Positions 22,444-31,830 of a stretch of 64,000 nucleotides of DNA are shown here, piece by piece. Within the stretch, counting starts at the first letter, position 1. Each line of letters opens with the position of its first letter. This DNA comes from Toxorhynchites rutilus septentrionalis (taxonomy: Eukaryota; Arthropoda; Insecta; Diptera; Culicidae), in contig NC_073745.1 in the NCBI RefSeq assembly GCF_029784135.1, positions 164,919,328 to 164,983,327 of the forward strand, given 5' to 3'. Made by a program: the position numbers and the translations under genes. Below the pieces are notes generated by a model that was given only the letters and a program-made list of their open reading frames with translations, did not search any database and was not told the origin of the DNA.

Positions 22444-22800
22444 TTACACTGATAAAAATATATTTTCAATATTACTTAACAAGCTCAATATTTCCAAGCC
22501 CTGATCACAAAGACAAACTGCTGAGACTGAAGCATCGAGTAATTGTTTTTGAACTGAAGAAAGGACATCATTATAAACAGCCGGTAATAGGCTAGTCGTG
22601 AGCGTTTTTCTGCTGGGAAGTTGATATGACGGATTCAACATTTCAACAATTTTTTTAAATTCCACGTCTTCAACTATCGAGAAGGGGTGAAATTCCTTGC
22701 AGATCATCTTGAGTAACTGTATGTCACATAGCCTGCTTTTTATTTTTCCACCAATTTTTTCAATAGGAGGTTTAATCGAATGGTTTTGTCCTACATCACA
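22444..22800 (-). pseudogene. hAT transposase, N-terminal part
   Basis: Reverse frame reads GGKIKSRLCDIQLLKMICKE then FHPFSIVEDVEFKKIVEMLN and PSYQLPSRKTL, the region between a BED zinc finger and the catalytic core of hAT transposases. The zinc finger itself is not visible upstream. Confidence 0.8.
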
Positions 22801-23754
22801 ATGTATGTTTTTTTCATCGAAGTGCTGTGGTATTTTTGCATTTTATTAGGTTTCTTTTATTGAAATTGAAACTTCTTCCGTACTTCATTGCTTGAAATCG
22901 AATTTATTGCCCAATAAAGTTATTCGAAATTAAATTGATGGTATTTGGTAGCTAAGAAATTAAGCTATCATTTGGTGCAAAAACTTTATAATATGATTGC
23001 TTCCCAAAGACATGAAACATTATTAATGTTGCTGTTAGATTTTTTGAACAGCTGGTCGTTAGCTGGCTAACAAAGACGTTGTAACAAATGAGCTCTTGTA
23101 GCAAACATATTATTGAAAAATAAGTAGAACAAACTTAAGTTAAACGGTTTCATTGTGATTCAACATAAAAACAAACAAATAATGTACTGAAAGCTTAGAA
23201 ATTATTAGACAAGTAACCTCTTCCTTCATGAACCCCTTGGCCTATGATTTAATTTCCAAAATAATGGACCAAATGCAAACAATTCGATGGGTCCACATCG
23301 AATAATTTCACTACTTTTCTGAGCGTACTAGCGCCCTATGATATGCAAGTACACCACGAGTAAAATTCGATTTTGTAGGTGAAAGGGTTAATCTAGAAGA
23401 AATCGATATTGACCCCTTAGGGTAGAATGTTACATGAACCAACCTGTTATAATAATGACAAATATTTTAGTAGAAATATTAATGTTGTAATTTGTATTAA
23501 TAATTATTAATTACACTTGATTTTTACTGAATTTTATGCCTATAAGTATTTTATATGAACGAGAAAAAGATGAAATTTTTATAGAATTTAGCTATAGAGG
23601 TCGATGATATCACTTCATTCTATAAAGGGGTCTCTTGCTCAAAATAGTCTGAGAATCCCTTATATAGAACATTAATGAGACTCAAATAAAATCGTGGAGT
23701 ATATGATGAAACCATAATCCGATGCCGTCTTGGACTTCCATGTTACATAAATAT

Positions 23755-24400
23755 ACTAGTCAAGCCCTTTCATTTGATACCCATATTGATGGGGTTTCGA
23801 AAAAAATACAAATTTCGCTATTTTGTGATGACGGCCATTTTGGATTTCCATTTTTCATAAATAACTGTGTTCTACTAGTCAAGTCCTTTCATTTGATACC
23901 CATATTGATGGGGTTTTCACATAATTTGTAGTCTGCCATTTTGTAACTGCCGCCATCTTGGATTTCCATTTTTCATAAATAACTGTATCCTACTAGTCAA
24001 GTCCTTTCATTAGATACCCATATTGATGGGGTTTCGAAAAAAATACATATTTCGCTATTTTGTGATGGCGGCCATTTTGGATTTCCATTTTTCATAAATA
24101 ACTGTGTTCTACTAGTCAAGCCCTTTTATTTGATACCCATATTGATGGGGTTTCGAAAAAAATACATATTTCGCTATTTTGTGATGGCGGCCATTTTGGA
24201 TTTCCATTTTTAATAAATAACTGTGTTCTACTAATCAAGCCCTTTCATTTGATACCCATATTGATGGGGTTTCGAAAATAATACATATTTCGCTATTTTG
24301 TGATGGCGGCCATTTTGGATTTCCATTTTTCATAAATAACTGTGTTCTACTAGTCAAGCCCTTTCATTTGATACCCATATTGATGGGGTTTCAAGAAAAT
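23755..24400 (+). repeat. 119-bp tandem array, about six copies, inside the hAT element
   Basis: gatacccatattgatggggt begins at 23776, 23895, 24013, 24132, 24251 and 24370, a period of 118-119 bases. Each unit also holds a gcggccattttggatttcc segment and aaataactgtgttctacta. Units are slightly diverged. Non-coding. Confidence 0.95.
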
Positions 24401-25044
24401 ATGTAATCCGCCAACATTTACAAACATACAAGCAGCCAAATAAAACCTCTTAAAAAGCAGCATGGGAAACATATATTTCTTCCGCACTGCCGCAGGCCAC
24501 GGTTCGTCAGAACGAGCATACGATCCAAGGTTCATCACCAAAAAGCCGGCTCTTAAAAGAAACACGGTTCTTTTTTGAACCGTGGTTCTCGAATGAACGG
24601 CTCTTAAATGAACCACGGTTCACAAAAGACCCACGGTTCACAAAAGTCCCACGGCTCACAAAAGTCCCACGGTTCACAAAAGACCCACGGCTCATTTAAG
24701 AGCCGTTCATTTGAGAGCCGTTCATTCGAGAGCCGCGGCTCATTTTTAATGAACCGTGGGTCGTACGCTCTTCCTGACGAACCGGCTTAAATGAGCGGCT
24801 CGTGAGCGCTCGCCCATCTCTAGTCCGATTATATAGTCGAATAGTGGCTAACTTTAAACTCCATGTTCAATGTGAACACCTCTATGTGAAACCGAAATAT
24901 GTTAGAAATAAAGCAGCGCATTTTTCTTTACTTTTACTATCTCCGTGATTTCAACGATTTCAATTCTCGCAAATGAAACGCAAATGTTGGTAAACAAATG
25001 ACGCCTAATGATTTTGATTTTGGGTAGCCTATTCAATTGATGTC

Positions 25045-25260
25045 TAACCCCTGAATTTGACCTGTTATTGGTGTAATTGGACATTGATAATGAGAGTGGT
25101 ACAGTATCGACGTCTGGTGGCGAATTTCAATTTGGGGCCATAATTTGGGTCCCGAACTGGATGTTTACAAAATTGTCCAATTAGAGGTGAAATGTCCAAT
25201 TAAACGTGTCGCCTGGTGTCACATTACATTACAGAATGTCGCATTGAATTTATATTACTG
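25045..25260. mobile_element. MITE M1 copy c, right half
   Basis: Resumes with atttgacctgttattgg, continues through the M1 hallmark segments and ends ATTGAATTTATATTACTG. Together with 19018-19080 it makes one M1 copy split by about 6 kb of later insertions, including the hAT element. Confidence 0.75.
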
Positions 25261-25277
25261 TACAGTGAAACCTGTTT

Positions 25278-25489
25278 TGACGTAGGATTACGTCTTTCGG
25301 GAACATATTGGGGTACAAATTGAAAATCGTGCAAATTGTTCAATTTCAAACGCTTATTACTCAGTAATTTCATGATCGATTGATGAAATTTTTGTTTCAA
25401 TCGATTTCGGCACTCCATAACAATTTTTATATTGAATAAAATAATATATATATTATGAAACTAACTATCGAAAAATTGAAAAAAGACGG
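25278..25489 (+). repeat. Fragment with histone-unit 5' terminus
   Basis: GACGTAGGATTACGTCTTTC at 25279 is the near-palindromic unit start. It is followed by about 190 bases with no gene, and then the inverted 3' terminus of the next unit. Confidence 0.55.
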
Positions 25490-25661
25490 GTGGGTAATGT
25501 CGGGGACATAACCGGAGTGACGTAGGACTATACAAAGGGGACAGCTTTTGTTAAATATATATTTTAAATATATTGTTTTATTTTCTTCTCCTGCGTGAAT
25601 ACCTACCTATCTACCTGAAAAATGGATTAGTTTACTGTTTACTCTTTATGAATATGTTGAT

Positions 25662-25677
25662 GGTTCTGAAAAGAACC
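25662..25677 (-). promoter_or_regulatory. Perfect histone 3' stem-loop
   Basis: Reverse strand GGTTCTTTTCAGAACC matches the consensus GGYYYTTHTHARRRCC at all 16 positions, preceded by acaccaaa. It belongs to the H2A pseudogene at 25700-26131. Confidence 0.88.
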
Positions 25678-25699
25678 TTTGGTGTTGTGTTTTTGTTTT

Positions 25700-26131
25700 C
25701 ACTCGATATTCCCATCTTGTTCGGTTAAACCTTCCTGTTTAGCTATTGCGTTTGCCACTCGCCACAGCTCCCAACCTGCTTGTGACATATTGTTCAGTAA
25801 ATTACATTTAATGCGACGTGCCGGAGAAACACTTTGCCACTCACTGAAACTAATTGTTGCCTTGATGGACGCCGAACCGAAGCTGCTCTGTTCTTGATGC
25901 GGGTTTTCTGATTGTCGTGAGCAGCTTTGCAAGCCAACTCGAGCACTCCGACGGCCGAAACTCTATAATCGCTGTTAGGTATACTGGTGCTCCGGCACCA
26001 ATCCGTTCGGCCTAGCTACCCTTGCTGAGCAATTGGCGGATACACCTACGGGGAACGGCACACCTGCACGGTTCGAGTGGGACTTTGCCTTTCCCTTAAC
26101 TTGTCCTCCTTTGTTACGTCCACGATGCCGA
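25700..26131 (-). pseudogene. Histone H2A pseudogene
   Basis: Reverse strand begins near 26131 with a damaged start (...AAAGGAGGACAAGTTAAGG, matching the KGGKVKG codons), then KGKAKSHSNR, APVYL, and in a second frame VLELACKAAHDNQKTR. Frameshifts and stops are present. An M1 MITE stub (25796-25835) interrupts the 3' half. It is very close to the copies at 1-430 and 31300-31600. Confidence 0.85.
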
Positions 26132-26189
26132 TGCCGTACAACCACACGGGTTTACGGTTTGAAAGAAAATAAGATATTTTTTTGGGGTC

Positions 26190-26345
26190 CGCGTGTTTTA
26201 TACTCTAGCGGTACACACTCACAGGATAGAGACAAATCGGCAGACTCAGCCAGAGGGGCGAGTCCAACGAGACGAACGAATGAGCGTTAAAAGGGAGCGA
26301 TGGCAAAAAAATACATTCATTACGATTTGTTCGCTCGTTGGATTC
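26190..26345 (+). pseudogene. H2B-like histone remnant, divergent from H2A
   Basis: A TATA-like tttatactctagcgg (about 26198) lies between this segment and the divergent H2A. The short remnant ends with a stretch resembling the H2B tail (SDGKKIHS versus SEGTK..KYTS), then about 45 bases of 3' UTR and a stem-loop at 26362-26377. Most of the gene is deleted. The divergent pairing with H2A favours H2B; an H3 origin cannot be excluded. Confidence 0.35.
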
Positions 26346-26361
26346 ACATGCAGGCTAAAAA

Positions 26362-26377
26362 GGTCCTTTTCAGGATC
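26362..26377 (+). promoter_or_regulatory. Histone 3' stem-loop (G-T pair)
   Basis: GGTCCTTTTCAGGATC folds with all six stem pairs if one G-T is allowed. Homologous sites are at 31043-31058 and 40632-40647 on the reverse strand. Confidence 0.75.
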
Positions 26378-26534
26378 ACAAAATTATCTTCAATCTAAAG
26401 AGTTTATTGTTTTGTTATCACTCGATATCCCCATCTTGTTCAGCTAAACCTTTCTGTTTAGCGATTGCATTTGCCACTCGCCACAGCTTTCACAGTTGGA
26501 AAATTTCTTCCCATCCAGCTTGTGACATATTTTA

Positions 26535-26761
26535 CAGTAAATTACATTCAATGGCACGTCGCATTACCACCACTCAGTATCGGATTGGAGGTAATTTCAA
26601 CCTGTAATTGAACATTTGCGATGACAGTGGTACAGTGTCGACTTTCATTGTGGGGTCATAATTTGGACCCCGAACTCTATGTTTACAAAAATGTCCAACT
26701 AAATATGTCGCATTACAGGTCCGTCCAATTAGCTAAATGTCGAGATAAGTGTAAATTACTG
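26535..26761. mobile_element. MITE M1 copy e (complete)
   Basis: CAGTAAATTACATTCAATGG to GATAAGTGTAAATTACTG, with the typical M1 body. Inserted in the H2A tail region. The homologous insertions at 30659-30885 and 40249-40474 sit at the equivalent place, so the insertion predates duplication of the unit. Confidence 0.85.
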
Positions 26762-26952
26762 TACTTTCAATCTAGAAGCAATTTAATAATTGGTGAAAAT
26801 CAATAAGCTCAGAACAACTGCCAAATTCACATACTCATCATATCCTGGCAAACAAATTATGAAAAAATCAATTTGTGTTTTATTATTATTCTGGATATTG
26901 TTTTAGAAAGCATTGAACTGTATTTCCTAAACTCTTTTTTGGAAGGTTTAAT

Positions 26953-26968
26953 AGCCCTGAAAAGCGCC
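26953..26968 (-). promoter_or_regulatory. Degraded histone 3' stem-loop
   Basis: Reverse strand GGCGCTTTTCAGGGCT: loop intact, one stem mismatch and one G-T pair. Downstream of the H2A pseudogene at 27411-27030. Related sites are at 40002-40017 and 41151-41166. Confidence 0.6.
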
Positions 26969-27029
26969 TTGTTTTATGGAATGGTTCCAATTTAGAAAAC
27001 TTAGTACTCGTGGTTTTGAAAAAAAACAT

Positions 27030-27411
27030 TTCGAACGCCCTCAATGCCGCCTTGTTCTGGATTTGCCACCAAAGCAGTTTGTATAAAGAACAAACTTTTT
27101 TCTTCTGCTACGTGATGCCGTTTTGCGATTGCGTTTGCCACTCGCCACTCGCTGCAACTGCCTGTTGTCTTGATGTCCACCGAACCGAATGTGTTCTGTT
27201 CCGAATGCGGGTTTTCTTATCGTCGCGAGCAGCTTTGCCAGCTAACTCGATCACTTCGGCGGCCGAAACTATATAACGCCGGCTAGGTGGACTGGTGCAT
27301 TGGTACTAACGCGCTCGGCTTAGCTACCCTTGCGGGGAACTCCAGATCAACACGGTTCGAGCGGGATTTTGCCTTTCCCTTCACTTTTCCTCCTTTACCA
27401 TGACCAGACAT
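27030..27411 (-). pseudogene. Histone H2A pseudogene with its own start codon
   Basis: ATG at 27411; reads MSGHGKGGKVKGKAKSRSNR in frame, the canonical H2A N-terminus with Arg4 changed to His. It then loses about a dozen codons around the VGRIHR region and shifts frame; VIELAGKAARDDKKTR is recognisable further on. The 5' flank has promoter-like sequence with a TTTTTAAG TATA near 27720, shared with 39420-39450. Cannot encode a nucleosomal H2A. Confidence 0.88.
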
Positions 27412-28145
27412 GGCTGCTTGGGTTGGTTTGTTGATGTGTTGTGATGCGAACCGATGTGGTGTACGGTTTGAATGAGAATGATCGGTACGGAAGGAAGCAA
27501 GGTATTGTGTTATAGAGACTTTAAACTTTTGCAGTTCATTCGTCTCTAGCCTTGAGAAAGGCCCTTTGAAAACTCTACTCTACTTTACTCCAGCGCTACC
27601 ACCTCCACCCTCTTGCCTTGAGAAAGGCACTCGATCCCTCGCCGTCCAGCCCGTCCAGCAACGATGTTGTCCAGTCGGTGTCCACACAAAGAATGATCGT
27701 TACGGCAGCGGAGCGGGGATTTTTAAGCTGACTGGCTGGCTCGAGAATTACGCATGTGTGAGACTGCGACCAATGTTTCGTTCATTTTTTTCTTTTTCCT
27801 TTCCAATCGTGCTTCATTCTATTTCGCTGCTGCTCTAGTTGCCCGTTTTGGTCGGTACGATTTGAGGAGCACAAAATGGACCAATCAAAAATGGGCACAT
27901 AGTGCATTTTGACAATGCTTGATATTTCACAATTATTCAATTATTTATCTCAAGAAAAATGAAATGTTATTCATTATGATAGATGCGTAGATATATTTCC
28001 TATCAATTGATGGAAAAACCTTTGCGATCTATTGAGAAATGCTCGAGTTATAAGCGTTCCAAATCTTGCATGTTTTCCTACTTGTTCAGTGCCTAGATTT
28101 CCATTTCACCCCCTATATCTTCCGGTTAGACGTAGTCCTACGTCA

Positions 28146-29040
28146 AAACTGGACTCCTATCCTAACGTAAATACTCACTTCTGATTGGGTATTGCAAATA
28201 CATGAAAGTAGGGGGAACTTTGTTCCTACCGAAATGTATTCCCTAACAGAGACATCAAAACGAAGTTGCCCGAGGGAAATCGGCATTGCAAATATTCAAG
28301 TTGGAGCCATTTTTATATTGCAAGTAAGGAGAGTGATACGATTAATTCTAGCAAATAAAATTTAAATTTGGAAGTTCAATGTTGGTTGCTTCGTGAAATT
28401 TCATATCAATGACCGATCGTGTAATGTGAAAAATTCAGCACAAGTGTAAGTGTGAAATTGTATATGGTAGCAGTTGTGTTTAAAATAACTTGATTTTTTT
28501 TGTCCAAATTATATATATTTTTATTAAGGCTCATATGGCGTCAGCCTAACGGGGCCGGGAGTTCAATATTTTGACAAAGTTTGCTTACAATTATGTTAGT
28601 AATATGTAACCGATTACTCGCGGTTGGCTCGAGGTTAGTATTACAAGTGTTATCGTAACTGGGATGTTGCAGTCTTCAGTGCTCTGTACGTGTGCCCGAC
28701 ATGGGATACTTGATATATGAATTGATTTATTTCAATTTTCATAAATAAAAACTAAGGTGTGTTTCCGCTCGAGGACGGGTCGTTTGGTTTAAGCTGTCTG
28801 TTTTCTTGTGTTCATTTCAACTCAAGGAAAGTTTATACGGCGAGAAAAATTGTAAAAGTGAAGAAATATTAGAAATAGTGATTTCCTAATGCTATACATA
28901 TAGTATTAGGTATTGTTAGTCCAACTGAAATTCGCATTGGGTTGAATAAACACTCAGAAAGTAAAAATTATCAAAGAAAATTACATTTTCTATTTCAATT
29001 GTGTTCGGTATTTTTAATTATCTTATATCACATTGTTTTT
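28146..29040. other. Intergenic part of the histone repeat region
   Basis: Contains segments (gaaatcggcattgcaaat, catcaaaacgaagttgcc) that reappear inverted at 38990-39090. Otherwise no gene seen. Confidence 0.45.
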
Positions 29041-30372
29041 TTGACGTAGAACTACGTCTTTCATTAAGGATGCCAACTTTATTTCATAAAAACGTGACCT
29101 GTTTTCTGAGGTCACGTTTTTATGAAATAAAGTTAACGTTAATAATTATTTTTGCCGCGAACGGATTTTAGCGATTTACATACTATACGAATCGGAAATT
29201 CCCTAAGATTTGTTTAATATGCTATACATTAGAATCCCCTGGTTTGTACATGGTTAAAATTCATGAAAACTTTAGGCGTTTCCATTTTTCCATACATTTG
29301 TTCTGTCCATTTGTGTGCTTTCCCGAACAGAGCTGTCAATAACGAGCAACTTATCGACGACCAACGAAGGGGAAATCGTAGGATTTGAAGTCGTCGTGAA
29401 CAAAGGAAAAGTAGAAGAATGAAGGGGAATATTTGCCTTGAGTATAAACAGTGGATCTCGCTGAGGCAAACTTTCATTCGGCATCGGACTGAAATTTCGA
29501 GGCAAGCGTCATCTAATGATGCACGCGATGTTGGTACAGTGAAAAGCGCTCACATTGAACCGAACCTTCGCGAGTGTGACACTGCATCGAACAACAGCAA
29601 AATAGGCGATTTCGGCGCGTCGGTCGGAAATGTAAACGGCTTCTTTGGTGCCTTTGAGAATGCATCAATGCATTAAACTGACGTTATGGCGAAGCAGGCG
29701 TTAAGGTTATGCTCCAAAAAATATTTGGGGAATACCAAGCATCTTGAATGTCTTACTGGAATGTTATAAGTTATTTAGGTTCGCATGCCAGTCGCAAAAC
29801 TGCCTTCAACTAGGATTGCATTTGCGCTAATATTGATCATAATGGAGCATTGCTACTGTTTTTGAGGTTGTTGATATTAACAAAAAGAGTTTATTTCGCT
29901 TGTTTAGTCACCAAGAAAGTAAATGTCGTTCTGGTGTATTGTATGTGATTAGGTTTCGCTTACCAGTAACAAAAATTCTTCCACTAAGGGTGACAGCTGC
30001 GCTTCTCTCGAGCATGAGAGAGTACAACTCTCTTTGAGGTCAATACAACTTTTTTTGAGGTCAATAATATTAACAAAAGCGTTTCTTTTGAGAATAGCGC
30101 AATATGATGAGAAGTGTTTGTATTCCTAGTAACTTCAAGCCTCCAATGTATGGTTCTGTATGCATGCTATGACGAACGCTTGTTTGGCGCTTGGTTTACG
30201 TTGTACGAACGATGCCTAGAGGTGCGATTGCTTTGAGGCAATACTAAATAACATGTAGCATAATATTTGATACTTGCAAGTGTTGTCATTGTTGTTGCTT
30301 CCATTCGGTGCCAAAGATATATTGATGTAGTTATGAGATGTGGAATAATGGTGCTGGTGTAACATGTATATA
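29041..30372 (+). repeat. Repeat unit B, copy 2, left part
   Basis: Starts at TTGACGTAGAACTACGTC. It carries the unit B promoter (gagtataaacagtggatctc, 29440-29460) and an open stretch of about 60 codons (ISRQASSNDARDVG...) shared with 32455-32600, then non-coding sequence. It is cut at 30372 by the ITmD37E element and resumes at 34911, where the joined sequence matches the uninterrupted copy at 33480-33510. Confidence 0.8.
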
Positions 30373-30501
30373 AAGGGTGTGTCACATCAAATTGCATCAC
30401 GGAAAAAACGCTGTAGAAATTCGCCCAGTAGACCGATCCTTTCGAAAATTTTAGACAGTAAAATAAAAACTATTAAACAACTTTTGGCATTTTCTTTTTA
30501 T

Positions 30502-30582
30502 TCATACTTCGAACCCAAGTCCGTATGTTCGCACCTTCCTCTTTACCCCGTCCATAAGGTTCTGTACAACGTCAGGTTGTAG
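30502..30582 (-). pseudogene. ITmD37E transposase, detached C-terminus
   Basis: Reverse strand reads LQPDVVQNLMDGVKRKVRTY and then the final residues to a TGA at 30502-30504. This continues the transposase broken off at 33829, and proves that the 3.2-kb block landed inside its coding sequence. Confidence 0.85.
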
Positions 30583-30658
30583 TTTTTTGACGTAGGACTA
30601 CGTCTAACCGGAAGATCTGATTTTCACAAATTCTTAAATTGCTTCTAGATTGAAAGTA

Positions 30659-30885
30659 CAGTAATTTACACTTATCTCGATATTTAGCTAATTGGACGGA
30701 CCAGTAATGCGACATATTTAGTTGGACATTTTTGTAAACATAGAGTTCGGGGTCCAAATTATGACCCCACATTGAAAGTCGACATTGTACCACTGTCATC
30801 GCAAATGTTCAATTACAGGTTAAAATTACCTCCAATCCGATACTGAGTGGTGGTAATGCGACGTGTCATTGAATGTAATTTACTG
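30659..30885. mobile_element. MITE M1 copy f (complete)
   Basis: CAGTAATTTACACTTATC to ATTGAATGTAATTTACTG; inverted orientation relative to the copy at 26535. Confidence 0.85.
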
Positions 30886-31042
30886 TAAAATATGTCACAA
30901 GCTGGATGGGAGGAAATTTTCCAACTGTGAAAGCTGTGGCGAGTGGCAAATGCAATCGCTAAACAGAAAAGTTTAGCCGAACTAGATGGGGATATCGAGT
31001 GATAACAAAACAATAAACTCTTTAGATTGAAGATAATTTTGT

Positions 31043-31058
31043 GATCCTGAAAAGGACC
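31043..31058 (-). promoter_or_regulatory. Histone 3' stem-loop, reverse strand
   Basis: Reverse strand GGTCCTTTTCAGGATC, identical to 26362-26377, at the end of the H2B-like remnant read from about 31260 leftwards. Confidence 0.75.
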
Positions 31059-31074
31059 CTTTTTAGCCTGCATG

Positions 31075-31265
31075 TGAATCCAACGAGCGAACAAATCGTA
31101 ATGAATGTATTTTTTGTCATCGCTCCCTTTTAACGCTCATTCGTTCGTCTCGTTGGACTCGCCCCTCTGGCTGAGTCTGCCGATTTGTCTCTATCCTGTG
31201 AGTGTGTACCGCTAGAGTATAAAACACGCGGACCCCAGAAAAATATCTTATTTTCTTTCAAACCG
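31075..31265 (-). pseudogene. H2B-like histone remnant
   Basis: Reverse-strand counterpart of 26190-26345, sharing its promoter (gttttatactctagcgg) and truncated coding remnant. Divergent from the H2A pseudogene to its right. Confidence 0.35.
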
Positions 31266-31299
31266 TAAACCCGTGTGGTTGTACGGCATCGGCATCGTG

Positions 31300-31600
31300 G
31301 ACAGCGATTATAGAGTTTCGGCCGTCGGAGTGCTCGAGTTGGCTTGCAAAGCTGCTCACGACAATCAGAAAACCCGCATCAAGAACAGAGCAGCTTCGGT
31401 TCGGCGCTCATCAAGGCAACAATTAGTTTCAGTGAGTGTTTCTCCGGCACGTCGCATTAAATGTAATTTACTGAACAACATGTCACAAGCTGGATGGGAA
31501 GAAATTTTCCAACTGTGAAAGCTGTGGCGAGATGCAAACGCAATAGCTAAACAGGAAGGTTTAACCGAACAAGATGGGAATATCGAGTGATAACAAAAAC
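31300..31600 (+). pseudogene. Histone H2A pseudogene
   Basis: Lacks the N-terminal third. Reads VLELACKAAHDNQKTR and then the decayed tail (RVAN.IAKQEG pattern seen in the other copies), with an M1 stub in the middle (31440-31475). The stem-loop lies 12 bases beyond. Confidence 0.82.
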
Positions 31601-31611
31601 ACAACACCAAA

Positions 31612-31627
31612 GGTTCTTTTCAGAACC
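31612..31627 (+). promoter_or_regulatory. Perfect histone 3' stem-loop
   Basis: GGTTCTTTTCAGAACC preceded by acaccaaa and followed by atcaac: all consensus positions kept, although the H2A before it is dead. Confidence 0.9.
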
Positions 31628-31759
31628 ATCAACATATTCATAAAGACTAAAACAGTAAACTAATCCATTTTTCAGGTAGATAGGTAGGTATTCACGTAGG
31701 AGAAGAAAATAAAACAATATATTTAAAATATATATTTAACAAAAGCTGTCCCCTTTGTA

Positions 31760-31830
31760 TAGTCCTACGTCACTCCGGTTATGTCCCCGACATTACCCAC
31801 CCGTCTTTTTTGACGTAGAACTACGTCTTT
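31760..31830 (+). repeat. Junction of 3' and 5' unit termini
   Basis: tagtcctacgtcactccgg, acattacccacccgtc, a T-run, then TTGACGTAGAACTACGTC. One unit's end is joined directly to the next unit's start, showing head-to-tail arrangement. Confidence 0.75.

Larger units (their letters stand above)
20041..24822 (-). mobile_element. hAT transposon with exact 8-bp TSD
   Basis: Left terminus TAGAGATGGGC and right terminus GCCCATCTCTA are perfect inverted repeats, flanked by identical 8-bp duplications GTCCGATT at 20033-20040 and 24823-24830. Subterminal regions are full of short repeats: gagcggctc/gagccg motifs at 20070-20140, and cacggttcacaaaag repeated about four times at 24607-24695. The transposase gene runs on the reverse strand and is broken. 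The element is 4,782 bp and sits inside an older M1 MITE next to HDAC8. Confidence 0.93.
25490..28145 (-). repeat. Histone-bearing composite unit, reverse orientation
   Basis: Read on the reverse strand, it starts at 28145 with GACGTAGTCCTACGTC-type near-palindrome next to ccggttag. It then carries promoter-like sequence, H2A pseudogene 27411-27030, a decayed stem-loop at 26953-26968, MITE M1 (26761-26535), an H2A tail, a convergent H2B-like remnant with stem-loop, and a second H2A pseudogene with a perfect stem-loop. It closes at 25540-25490 with the shared 3' terminus. The paired H2A/H2B arrangement resembles animal histone gene pairs. Confidence 0.65.

Noticed and set aside
24507..24790. 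Open frames rich in SRGSF/NHGS repeats on both strands
   Set aside because: They are translations of the short subterminal repeats of the hAT element, not genes.
26190..26377. Reading the short remnant as the end of histone H3 instead of H2B
   Set aside because: A few residues fit (D..ARxI), but the divergent pairing with H2A and the distance to the stem-loop favour H2B; left at low confidence.
29485..29560. Histone H4 N-terminus (KRH and nearby codons) in unit B copy 2
   Set aside because: The match is about a dozen bases, is weaker in copy 3, and most later residues disagree; not enough to call H4.
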